Source of the DNA: Lewinella sp. JB7
GTDB lineage: Bacteria > Bacteroidota > Bacteroidia > Chitinophagales > Saprospiraceae
Assembly: GCF_024297185.1 (NCBI RefSeq)
Contig: NZ_JANCTD010000006.1
Span: 248,001 to 312,000 of the forward strand
Reading direction: 5' to 3'
DNA: 64,000 nt
The translations under genes and the position numbers were made by a program. Positions 17,168-24,589 of this stretch are shown piece by piece. The first letter of the stretch is position 1. The number at the start of each line of letters is the position of its first letter. The notes beneath the pieces were generated by a model, which did no database searches, had not been told where the DNA came from, and saw only the letters and a program-made list of their open reading frames with translations.

Positions 17168-18412
17168 CTACCCCGCCAGCGTCTTATGCACGTCCGTGCG
17201 CGATGCCCGGTACGCCGGCACCGCCGCCGCGACCAGGCCTACCACCAACGCCCCCGCCAGCAGCCACCACTCTTCGGGCAGGAACACCAGCGTCCGGAAG
17301 TCGTAGCGGTAATTTTCCGCGAAGTACCGGGCGATGATCGCCAGCCCCGCGTGGCTCACCAGGAGCCCCAGCACGGCTCCGGCGACCGCGGTCACCGTAC
17401 CCTCCAGCACCAGCAGCCCGAAAAGTTTCGGCGGGCCGGCACCCAGGCTGCGCAGGAGGGCTAACTCTCCCCGGCGACGGTCGAGCGAGCTGTAGAGTCC
17501 GATGAAGATGCTGAGCACGCTCACCCCCACGACCACGTAGCCCAGCTGTCGCAGGATTTTCTCCCCCTGCCCCATGGTAGCGTATAGTTCGGCCAGCTGA
17601 ATCGTGGGCGTCACGGCCTGCATTTCGGTATTCTCGTTGATGCTGCGCTGCATGTTCAGGGCCGTGATGCTGTTGCCCCGGAAGCGGATCAGAACGGAGG
17701 TGATCGACCGGTCGGCATAATCGCCCAGGGGGGCCGTAACGTCGTACACATGTTCCTTTCCGTGCTCCTCCCCTTCGTGGCTGTGCGTATCGTGTACGGC
17801 CCAGAGACTTTCGGCGGGCGTGAGGAGGATAAGGTCGGCAACCGTACCACTGGGTTTAAGGATACCCGTAACCCAAAACTCCGGCGCGTCCCGGTGGGTA
17901 AGGTCGTCGTCCTCGATGAGGCCGTGGCTGCTGCGGAAGCTATCCCCGATCTTCAGTCCGAGCTCGCGGGCGGCGGTGGCGCCGGCGACGACCTCCATGG
18001 GCTGGGTCCACATTTCTCCCTGTGCCAGCTCGGCCTGGTAGAGGTCCAGAAAAGCTTGGCGGGTACCGACGATGCGCCGTCCCCGGTAGCTGTCACCCAG
18101 GGAAAGGGGCACGGCGATTTCGATGTACGGATGGGCGGGATTAAGGAAGGGCTTCACGCCCGCGACCGGAACGTTGCCGGTGGGCGAGCTGATGTGGTAC
18201 ATACTGGACATCATCAGTTGCAACGGGCTCCCCTTGGCTCCGACGACCAGATCGATGCCGGCGAGATGGCGGTCGAATTGTTGTTCCAGTTGCCAGTTCA
18301 GGAGCAGGATCAGGCTGATCAGTCCCGTACCCAGCGCGGCCAGGATCAGACTGAGCGCGGTCGTCCAGGGGCGGTGAAGCAGGTTCCGCAGGGCGAGGTG
18401 GAAGATGGACAC
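17168..18412 (-). CDS. FtsX/MacB-type ABC transporter permease with His-rich loop
   Basis: 414 residues. One N-terminal helix (TTALSLILAALGTGLISLILLL) is followed by a large periplasmic domain of about 240 residues, then three C-terminal helices around residues 275-295, 325-350 and 375-395, with the FtsX-family SLDRRRGELALLRSLGA cytoplasmic loop. This is the MacB/LolC-like topology. These permeases work by mechanotransmission rather than classical substrate import. A histidine/acid-rich stretch (HDTHSHEGEEHGKEH) in the periplasmic domain could bind metal. The ATPase gene ends 3 bp upstream on the same strand, so the pair is an operon. Confidence 0.9.
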   Translation of the reverse strand: MSIFHLALRNLLHRPWTTALSLILAALGTGLISLILLLNWQLEQQFDRHLAGIDLVVGAKGSPLQLMMSSMYHISSPTGNVPVAGVKPFLNPAHPYIEIAVPLSLGDSYRGRRIVGTRQAFLDLYQAELAQGEMWTQPMEVVAGATAARELGLKIGDSFRSSHGLIEDDDLTHRDAPEFWVTGILKPSGTVADLILLTPAESLWAVHDTHSHEGEEHGKEHVYDVTAPLGDYADRSITSVLIRFRGNSITALNMQRSINENTEMQAVTPTIQLAELYATMGQGEKILRQLGYVVVGVSVLSIFIGLYSSLDRRRGELALLRSLGAGPPKLFGLLVLEGTVTAVAGAVLGLLVSHAGLAIIARYFAENYRYDFRTLVFLPEEWWLLAGALVVGLVAAAVPAYRASRTDVHKTLAG

Positions 18413-18415
18413 CGG

Positions 18416-19072
18416 CTAATAAGTTTGCTGGGGAGTGGATGGCTGCAATTCAACGACGGTACTATAATCGTCCCGCAACCGCTGATCGTGGGTGACCACT
18501 ACGAGTGCCGCCCCCAATTCCGCGGCCCGCTGGCGGAGCAAGCTGCTGACCCGGGCGGCGTTCCGGTTGTCGAGCGCGCTGGTGGGCTCATCGGCCAGAA
18601 TCAACTTCGGATGGTTGACCAGGGCGCGGGCAATGGTGGCGCGTTGTTGCTCTCCGATACTCAGTTGGTGCGGTCGTCGGGCCGCGAGCGGACCGATCCC
18701 AAGCTGCTCGAGTACGGTGTGGGCGCCCTCTTCGTCAGCCGGTAGTCCGGCACTTCGCCGAGCGATGAGGAGGTTTTCCTTAACGGTGAGGGCTTCCAGA
18801 AAGTAGGCTCGCTGCAGCACCAGTCCGATGTTGCGGCCGCGAAAGCGATCGAGTGCTCCGCCCGTCAGTTTCGCGTAGTCCGTACCGTCCAGGAAGGTAC
18901 TGCCCGCTGCCGGGGTCAGCAGTCCGGCGAGCAGATGCAGCCAGGTAGACTTGCCCGCTCCGCTCGGACCGAGGAGAAGACAGGCCTCGGCGGACCCGAC
19001 CGTCAGGTCGGGAAACCGAAAGACGGGATTAGTGCCGGGGTACGAATAGGTGAGGTTGTGAGTCGTGAGCAC
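18416..19072 (-). CDS. ABC transporter ATP-binding protein (LolD/MacB type)
   Basis: 218 residues from the GTG at 19072 (V-L-T-T-H-N-L-T-Y); the 24 codons upstream to an ATG are basic, unlike any ABC ATPase, and are rejected. Motifs: Walker A GPSGAGKST, a Q-loop in GLVLQRAYFLEAL, a signature LSIGEQQRATIARAL in which GGQ is replaced by IGEQ, Walker B LILADEPTSALD, and the H-loop VVVTHD. It powers the FtsX-type permease encoded 3 bp downstream. A TACTTTTG box (19084-19077) sits next to the GTG, so the transcript may be leaderless. Confidence 0.9.
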   Translation of the reverse strand: MLTTHNLTYSYPGTNPVFRFPDLTVGSAEACLLLGPSGAGKSTWLHLLAGLLTPAAGSTFLDGTDYAKLTGGALDRFRGRNIGLVLQRAYFLEALTVKENLLIARRSAGLPADEEGAHTVLEQLGIGPLAARRPHQLSIGEQQRATIARALVNHPKLILADEPTSALDNRNAARVSSLLRQRAAELGAALVVVTHDQRLRDDYSTVVELQPSTPQQTY

Positions 19073-19076
19073 GACC

Positions 19077-19084
19077 CAAAAGTA
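19077..19084 (-). promoter_or_regulatory. Possible -7 box at the ABC ATPase start
   Basis: Minus-strand TACTTTTG matches TAnnTTTG, 4 nt from the GTG chosen as start. If it is real the mRNA would begin at or within the start codon region. Confidence 0.35.
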
Positions 19085-19182
19085 CGGCTTGGTAATTGGT
19101 CGTTGCCGGCTCCCGCGTCCCCGCCCGAATCTTGTTGCGCACAACCGCTCTCCCGCCCCGCGCGTTTACCCACTCAGAGGCT

Positions 19183-20043
19183 ATGCAGGATAAAACAGTA
19201 CTCATCACGGGCGCCAACGACGGCATCGGCCGGGCGACCGCCGAACGGCTTGCGCGCAAGGGGGCCCACCTGGTACTAGCCTGCCGGAGTGAGACCAAGG
19301 CTCAACGAACGGCCGATCAGCTGGTGGAAGCCACGGGCAACGAACGCATCGATACGCTGCCGCTCGATCTTGCCGACCTGAGCAGCGTACGGGCCGCCAG
19401 TGAACTGTTTCTGGCCGAGCACCCCCGGCTGGACGTGCTCATCAACAATGCCGGAGTGTACTGCGACCAACTCGAGCTCACCCGCAACGGGTACGAACTA
19501 CAATTCGGGGTCAACCACCTCGGTCACTTCCTGCTCACCCTCAACCTCATTCCCGCCATGCAGTGCACCAAGATCTGCGGGCGCGTCATCAACGTAGCCA
19601 GCGCCATGCACAGCAAGGGGGGCATTGATTTCGGCAATTTGCGGGGCGAGCGGGGAGCGAAAAACTACAACGGCACGCGGGCCTACGCCCAGAGCAAACT
19701 GGCCAACGTGCTGTTCACGAAAGAACTCGACCGCCGCCACGGCAGCGAGCTCACGACCAACTGCCTGCACCCGGGCGTGGTGGGCACCCAGCTGGCCAAC
19801 AAAAAGGGCAAGCTGTTCACCAAGACCATTTGGTCCTTGTACAAACCCTTCGCCCGCACCCCGGAAACCGGCGCCGACACCAGCGTATACCTGGCGAGCA
19901 GCCCCGAGGTGCGTGAGGTATCGGGCCGTTACTTTAATCCGACGCAGTGCCTCGTCAAGCCCTCCCCTACCGCCCGCAACGAGCAACTCGCCCGGCGGCT
20001 GTGGGAATACAGCGAGTCGGCCGTACGGGATTTCCTTCTATAA
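19183..20043 (+). CDS. Short-chain dehydrogenase/reductase, retinol dehydrogenase-like
   Basis: 286 residues from the ATG at 19183; the longer frame starting at 19096 reads through the intergenic region and is rejected. Classical SDR motifs are present: cofactor-binding TGANDGIG at about residues 9-16, NNAGVY, and catalytic Tyr and Lys in YAQSKLANVLF. CRSETKAQ after the second strand suggests NADP preference. LHPGVVGTQLA and the overall pattern resemble the retinol-dehydrogenase/WW-oxidoreductase branch, which in bacteria has broad and mostly unknown substrates. It is transcribed divergently from the ABC operon and stands alone. Confidence 0.92.
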   Translation: MQDKTVLITGANDGIGRATAERLARKGAHLVLACRSETKAQRTADQLVEATGNERIDTLPLDLADLSSVRAASELFLAEHPRLDVLINNAGVYCDQLELTRNGYELQFGVNHLGHFLLTLNLIPAMQCTKICGRVINVASAMHSKGGIDFGNLRGERGAKNYNGTRAYAQSKLANVLFTKELDRRHGSELTTNCLHPGVVGTQLANKKGKLFTKTIWSLYKPFARTPETGADTSVYLASSPEVREVSGRYFNPTQCLVKPSPTARNEQLARRLWEYSESAVRDFLL

Positions 20044-20054
20044 AATTCACTAGG

Positions 20055-20062
20055 TACCTTCG
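20055..20062 (+). promoter_or_regulatory. -7 box for tatC
   Basis: TACCTTCG ends 5 nt before the tatC ATG at 20068. The same variant precedes the lipoprotein gene at 9979, and TATCTTCG precedes polA and trmB. Confidence 0.45.
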
Positions 20063-20067
20063 CGCTT

Positions 20068-20934
20068 ATGCCACTCGACCAACAGGACGTAGACACTTGG
20101 GAATACGATGCGGACGGCAAGCCCGTGCCCGAGACCGACAAGGAGATGTCGTTCGTCGATCACCTCGAAGAGCTGCGCTGGCACGTCATGCGCGCGCTCA
20201 TCGCCATCTGCGTGGGCGGCATACTGCTGTTTATCTTCAACGACTACTATTTCCGCTACGTGCTCTTCGGGCCCCTACGGGAGGATTTTCTGAGCTACCG
20301 CATGTTCTGTCGGCTTTCCGACTACCTCGGCACCGGCGGGGCCCTGTGCTTTCACCCGCCGCACGTGCTGGTGCAGGCCACGGAATTCGGCGAACAGTTC
20401 ATCACGGCCGTAAAGATGGCCTTCGTGGGCGGGTTCGTGGTGGCTTTTCCCTACGTGTTCTACGAGATCTGGTCGTTCGTGCGTCCGGGTCTTTACCCGG
20501 CCGAGCAGAAAGCTACGCGGTGGGTGATCGTCATCTGCTCCCTGCTGTTCTTCACCGGGGTGGCCTTTGGCTTCTTCATCGTGGCCCCCTTCGGTACGAA
20601 CTTCCTGATGGGTTTCGAGGTCGGCGGGGCCGTGAACCAACCGAAGATGGACTCCGTCATCAGCTACATGATCATGTTTACCCTGCCGGCGGCGCTTATT
20701 TTCGAGTTGCCGGTCCTGGTACATTTTTTGGCGAAATTCGGATTGGTGACCGCCGAATCGATGCGGCAGTACCGCCGCCACAGCCTGATCGGCATTCTGG
20801 TATTGTCGGCTTTGCTCACGCCGCCCGATGTCGTGACCCAGATCCTGATCGCCGTCCCCCTCTATACCCTGTACGAAATATCGATCTTTGTGGCCAAGAG
20901 TGCGCAAAAGGACTACGAAGCCGCACTGAAGTAG
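20068..20934 (+). CDS. tatC: Sec-independent protein translocase TatC
   Basis: 288 residues. After an acidic cytoplasmic N terminus comes the TatC hallmark MSFVDHLEELRWHVMRALIAI, then six hydrophobic segments including FVGGFVVAFPYVFYEIWSFVRPGLYPAEQK (the conserved FxRPGLxxxE loop), and ends ALLTPPDVVTQILIAVPLYTLYEISIF. TatC binds twin-arginine signal peptides and exports folded proteins. A loop of about 30 residues (RLSDYLGTGGALCFHPPH) lies between helix 1 and helix 2, as in other Bacteroidota TatC. tatA is not adjacent. A likely local client is the Tat-signal subunit at 14501. Confidence 0.96.
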   Translation: MPLDQQDVDTWEYDADGKPVPETDKEMSFVDHLEELRWHVMRALIAICVGGILLFIFNDYYFRYVLFGPLREDFLSYRMFCRLSDYLGTGGALCFHPPHVLVQATEFGEQFITAVKMAFVGGFVVAFPYVFYEIWSFVRPGLYPAEQKATRWVIVICSLLFFTGVAFGFFIVAPFGTNFLMGFEVGGAVNQPKMDSVISYMIMFTLPAALIFELPVLVHFLAKFGLVTAESMRQYRRHSLIGILVLSALLTPPDVVTQILIAVPLYTLYEISIFVAKSAQKDYEAALK

Positions 20935-20977
20935 CCACTGGCGGGGCCGCGGGCGCCGTATATTTAAGTAAACAGCC

Positions 20978-21589
20978 ATGTTCATCATACCACCATACAT
21001 CCGTTTTGCCCTGATCGCCGCAGGAATACTGGGGGGTACCGCCCTCTGGATCGCCTTCGGGTTCTGGTACGGATTCCCCTTCTTGCTTGCGGGATTGATC
21101 CTGCTGGCCGGATACGTTTTTCTCGGTACCGTCGGCCCGGCCGCCCAGGCCGTGCAGGCCCAGGATTTCAACCGGGGCGAACAGTTACTCAATCTGACGC
21201 TGAAGCCGGAGTGGCTGTACAGTGCCAACCGGGCGTTCTACTACATGATGCGCGGTACCATTGCCCTGAGCCGCAAGGACCTCAACGCCGCCGAAGGCTA
21301 TTTGAAGCAGGCCGATGCCATCGACGTACCCACCGCGAACGAAAAGGCGATGCTCAAGCTTCAACTCGCCCAGATCGAGGCCAACCGTAAGAATTTTCCC
21401 GCCGCCAAGAAGTACCTCAAGGCCGCCAAGGAGACGAACGTAAAATTGCCCCAGATCGTCGAGCAGATCGACATGCTCGACAACGCGCTCAAACAGTCCG
21501 GTCAGGTCAAAGCCGCCCAGCGGATGGGCAAGCAGGGACACCAAATGATGAGCCGCGGCGGCAAGCGGCGGCGGCCGAAGGGGAGGTAG
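20978..21589 (+). CDS. Membrane-anchored TPR-like protein, 203 aa
   Basis: Two hydrophobic helices at about residues 8-27 and 31-52 are followed by a cytoplasmic or periplasmic helical region with TPR-like units: RAFYYMMRGTIALSRKDLNAAEGYLKQAD, LKLQLAQIEANRKNFPAAKKYLKAAKE and a third partial unit. The C terminus is very basic (MMSRGGKRRRPKGR). I do not recognise a named family. A TATATTTA sequence 11 nt before the ATG may be a -7 box. The stop codon is overlapped by the first unit of the repeat block that fills the next spacer. Confidence 0.8.
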   Translation: MFIIPPYIRFALIAAGILGGTALWIAFGFWYGFPFLLAGLILLAGYVFLGTVGPAAQAVQAQDFNRGEQLLNLTLKPEWLYSANRAFYYMMRGTIALSRKDLNAAEGYLKQADAIDVPTANEKAMLKLQLAQIEANRKNFPAAKKYLKAAKETNVKLPQIVEQIDMLDNALKQSGQVKAAQRMGKQGHQMMSRGGKRRRPKGR

Positions 21590-21845
21590 AATTTACCATT
21601 TACCATTTCTAGATTTACCATTGCAAATTGGCGGGGATGCTCGGTAGAATTTACCATTTACAATAGCTGAATTTAAAATTTAAAATTGGCGGGGATGCTC
21701 GCTGCGCTCGGTAGAATTTACCATTTACCATTTCTGAATTTACAATCTAACATTTGCGGGGATGCTCGCTGTGCTCGGTAGAATTTACCATTGCAAATTG
21801 GCGGGGTTGCTCGCTGCGCTCGTCTCGACGTCTCCGCTCGCTGAC
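21586..21845. repeat. AT-rich direct repeats, four units (block A)
   Basis: Units starting GTAGAATTTACCATT lie at 21586, 21644, 21711 and 21778 (spacing 58, 67, 67 bp). Each carries TTTACCATT motifs, then GCGGGG(A/T)TGCTCG, with GCTGCGCTCG added in most. The first unit overlaps the stop codon of the preceding gene. I find no ORF with coding character here. Confidence 0.85.
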
Positions 21846-21963
21846 GCTCGTGGGCTGCAGTGGCAACGCAGATTACTTGCATTAAAGCGCACATTATACG
21901 CGGATACAGAGTTAGCCGGCGAGCCCCGATAACGAGCGCAGCGAGCAAGAATCAGCGGCAGCC
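21846..21963. other. Spacer between repeat blocks
   Basis: A 118-bp link between blocks A and B with a distinct central segment and one ACGAGCGCAGCGAGCAAG core at its right end. No gene, promoter or terminator could be supported. Confidence 0.5.
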
Positions 21964-22335
21964 CAATTCAAAATGGTACTTGGTACATGGTACATAGTAA
22001 ATCCTACTCACTGAGCTACCCACCGAACACGCCACGACCGGCCGACGAGCGCAGCGAGCAAATAACAGCGGCAGCCCCAATTCAAAATGGTACTTGGTAC
22101 TTTGTACATGGTAAATCCCACTCACTAAGCCATTCCCCAAACACGCCACGACCGGCCGACAGGCGCAGCGAGCAAGAATCAGCGGCAGCCCAATTCAAAA
22201 TGGTACTTGGTACTTTGTACATGGTAAATCCCGCCCCCTAAGTTACTCAGCAAATACGCCACGACCGGCCGACGAGCGCAGCGAGCAAATAACAGCGGCA
22301 GCCCAATTAAAAATGACAAATTTTACATTCTAAAT
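21964..22335. repeat. Tandem ~113-bp repeats running up to hemW (block B)
   Basis: Units start at CAATTC(AAAA)TGG positions 21964, 22078, 22191 and, degraded, 22304 (spacing 114, 113, 113). Each has clustered GGTAC motifs, then CACGACCGGCCGAC, the core GAGCGCAGCGAGCAA and CAGCGGCAGCC. The GGTAC-rich part is roughly the reverse complement of block A's TTTACCATT part, and the GAGCGCAGCGAGC core is the reverse complement of block A's GCTCGCTGCGCTC. Confidence 0.85.
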
Positions 22336-22347
22336 TTCTCCCTCCCT

Positions 22348-23511
22348 CTGCTCTACCTCCACATCCCTTTCTGCAAGCAAGCGTGCAGCTACTGCAACTT
22401 CCACTTCAGCACTAATCTGAAGCTTCGGACCGCCGTCGTAGATGCCCTGGTACGGGAACTATCCGTACGGCGGGGGGAATTACCCGACGGGCCGGTACCG
22501 TCCATCTACTTCGGAGGTGGCACCCCCTCCATCCTGTCGGCTGCGGAACTTGTCCGGCTGTTCCGCGCGATCCGGGGCGCCGGCTACTGGAATGGTGATT
22601 CGGATACCGAGATTACGCTGGAAGCGAATCCCGATGACCTTTCGGAGGAGGCAATCGCTGTTCTGGCCGGTAGCCCCGTGAACAGGCTCAGTATCGGCAT
22701 TCAGAGCTTCGACGAGGCGGACCTACGCTTCATGAACCGCGCTCACGACGCCCGGCAGGCCTTAGCGGCGGTAGGTAAGGTGCGGGCCGCCGGTTTCGAC
22801 AACCTGAGTATCGACCTCATATACGGCGCTCAGACCACCACCGACGAGACTTGGTCGCGCAACCTGCACGTCGCGACGGACTTGGGGGTGAACCACGTAG
22901 CAGCCTATGCCCTGACCGTCGAGCCCAAAACGGCGCTCGGACACCAAGTGGCGACCGGAGCCGTACCCGATACCAGCGACCGCCGTTTCGCGGTTCAGTT
23001 CGGCATGTTGATCGATCACCTTACCGCAGCCGGCTTCGAACAGTACGAGATCAGCAACTTCGCCCGCCCCGGCCACCGCAGCCGTCACAATAGCGGATAC
23101 TGGACTGGCCGGCCTTACCTCGGGATCGGACCGGGTGCCCACAGTTTCGACGGACAGTTTCGCCGCCGGTGGAACGTCAGCAACAACGCCCGCTACGCGA
23201 AGGTCTGGCCGGAGATCGCTACGGCGGATGCATTCGTTGACGCCGGGCCGCTACTCTATACGGAGGAATTGCTCCGTCCACGGGATCGGTACAACGAGTT
23301 CGTGATGACTAGCCTGCGACGGACGGAGGGCGTAGCGGTAGCGGAACTGAACCGACGGTTTGGTGCTGATCTGGCCCGGCACTTCGTCCGGGAGATGCAG
23401 GTGCACGTAGGTAACGGGAACGTTGAGCTCGAGCAGGATCGGCAAATTTATCGCCTCAGCCGCCGGGGGCTGGCGGTTGCCGATGGAGTGGCTGCGGACG
23501 GCTTCTACTGA
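22348..23511 (+). CDS. hemW: HemW-like radical SAM protein, apparently CTG-started
   Basis: 387 residues if read from the CTG at 22348. The radical SAM motif CKQACSYC (residues 9-16), FGGGTPS, EANPDD, RLSIGIQSFDEADLRFMNR, ISNFARPGHRSRHNSGYW and GIGPGAHSF show a complete HemW (heme chaperone, formerly 'coproporphyrinogen III oxidase-like'). The frame has no ATG, GTG or TTG between an upstream TAA near 22222 and the interior GTG at 22678, which would lose the Fe-S cluster. CTG gives MLYLHIPFCKQ, matching the family start. The ATG at 22313 is out of frame. The 3' end overlaps the next convergent gene by 7 bp. Either a rare start codon or a damaged 5' end is possible. Confidence 0.85.
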   Translation: MLYLHIPFCKQACSYCNFHFSTNLKLRTAVVDALVRELSVRRGELPDGPVPSIYFGGGTPSILSAAELVRLFRAIRGAGYWNGDSDTEITLEANPDDLSEEAIAVLAGSPVNRLSIGIQSFDEADLRFMNRAHDARQALAAVGKVRAAGFDNLSIDLIYGAQTTTDETWSRNLHVATDLGVNHVAAYALTVEPKTALGHQVATGAVPDTSDRRFAVQFGMLIDHLTAAGFEQYEISNFARPGHRSRHNSGYWTGRPYLGIGPGAHSFDGQFRRRWNVSNNARYAKVWPEIATADAFVDAGPLLYTEELLRPRDRYNEFVMTSLRRTEGVAVAELNRRFGADLARHFVREMQVHVGNGNVELEQDRQIYRLSRRGLAVADGVAADGFY

Positions 23512-24005
23512 CGGCCCAGAACGTAGCGCACGGCCAAGGCACCGTAACCGCCCCCAAAGGAATTAAAGGCTCCGTAACGCGAGTCGCCGATGAAGAAGGT
23601 CGGCACCCAGTCGGCGGACACCGATACGGGTGTGTCCTCGAAGGTGTACTGCAGGCCCAGGTATCCCGATACGCTGAAGGTCGTGGACCCGGATTCGCCG
23701 AATTTATAGCTCCAGAACTGGGCCCCGACACCCCCGCCGTAGTAGTATTCCAGTCCGTCTACGGCATCGATGTCCTGGTGCACCTGGTAAGCGCCGTTAA
23801 TACTGACCCAGTTGGCCGCGCCGCTGTACCCCCGGTAACCGACGTACACCTCGACGGCGTTCGATTCGCTAACGAAGGTTTTGAAACTCGCGGACAAGGG
23901 ATAACCCAGGCGGACACCGATGGCGGATTTGTATTGCTGAGCGGTGAGGTGGGTGCTCATGGTGGTAAGTCCGATAATCAGCAAAAGGTACTTCAGTGTG
24001 TTCAT
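23505..24005 (-). CDS. Small outer-membrane beta-barrel-like protein, 166 aa
   Basis: A clear signal peptide (KYLLLIIGLTTMSTHLTAQ) precedes alternating beta strands: SAIGVRLGYPLSASFKTF, AVEVYVGYRGYSGAANWVSI, YYYGGGVGAQFW, FSVSGYLGLQYTF, VSVSADWVPTFFIG and a final aromatic-ended strand YGALAVRYVLGRQ. This resembles the small outer-membrane barrels common in Bacteroidota. The role is unknown. It ends inside the last codons of hemW on the other strand. Confidence 0.8.
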   Translation of the reverse strand: MNTLKYLLLIIGLTTMSTHLTAQQYKSAIGVRLGYPLSASFKTFVSESNAVEVYVGYRGYSGAANWVSINGAYQVHQDIDAVDGLEYYYGGGVGAQFWSYKFGESGSTTFSVSGYLGLQYTFEDTPVSVSADWVPTFFIGDSRYGAFNSFGGGYGALAVRYVLGRQ

Positions 24006-24065
24006 AGTGAGGATGGTTAGTGATATCCCTAAGGCATAAGTAAGTTATAACACCTTTGCCACTTC

Positions 24066-24326
24066 CTATACACCTAGCAGTAGAAAAATTATCACCCCCA
24101 ATGCTACCGCTACGGCAATGATTCGTACCCGACGGTTGGCTCGGACTTCCGCCTGGTACTTTTCCCGAAGTTGGGCGACCCACCGGTCGGGCGTGTGGCG
24201 GGATTCCTTAACTGACGCACGTTTACGACGCCCCGACCGTGGACCCGGAACTTTCCGGACGCGGCGGAATTTGGTAGTGGTATCGGTGCGATGATCTACG
24301 ATCGCGGCGGCTCCTCCGGGTAACAT
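24066..24326 (-). CDS. Small basic protein with C-terminal membrane anchor, 86 aa
   Basis: The N-terminal 60 residues are hydrophilic and very basic (FRRVRKVPGPRSGRRKRASVK, then WVAQLREKYQAEVRANRRVR), followed by one hydrophobic helix IIAVAVALGVIIFLLLGV at the very C terminus. This is a tail-anchored arrangement. No family is recognised. Codon use is similar to the neighbours, but the short length makes the call tentative. Confidence 0.5.
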   Translation of the reverse strand: MLPGGAAAIVDHRTDTTTKFRRVRKVPGPRSGRRKRASVKESRHTPDRWVAQLREKYQAEVRANRRVRIIAVAVALGVIIFLLLGV

Positions 24327-24589
24327 GATGGAATAATTTTATAGATAAAGTAGCGGCCCGGGAGGATTATCCGATTCTGTGACCGACCGACCCCTGAATT
24401 TCTTCGACCAATCCGTCATTGATGCTCCGGCAGTGCCTTTCGTTACCGTACACCCGTTAATAAGACGCAGAAAGAAAAGTATCCCAAACTCCATACGGTG
24501 ATCTTCGAAAGCGTGACTAGGACAGGTGACCAGACCGCAAATGCCGGTTTGGTCTAAACGTTCTATCTTGACAGGGTTAACTGTTTACC

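Noticed and set aside
22313-22333. ATG as start of hemW
   Set aside because: It is in a different frame from the radical SAM motif and hits a stop after six codons.
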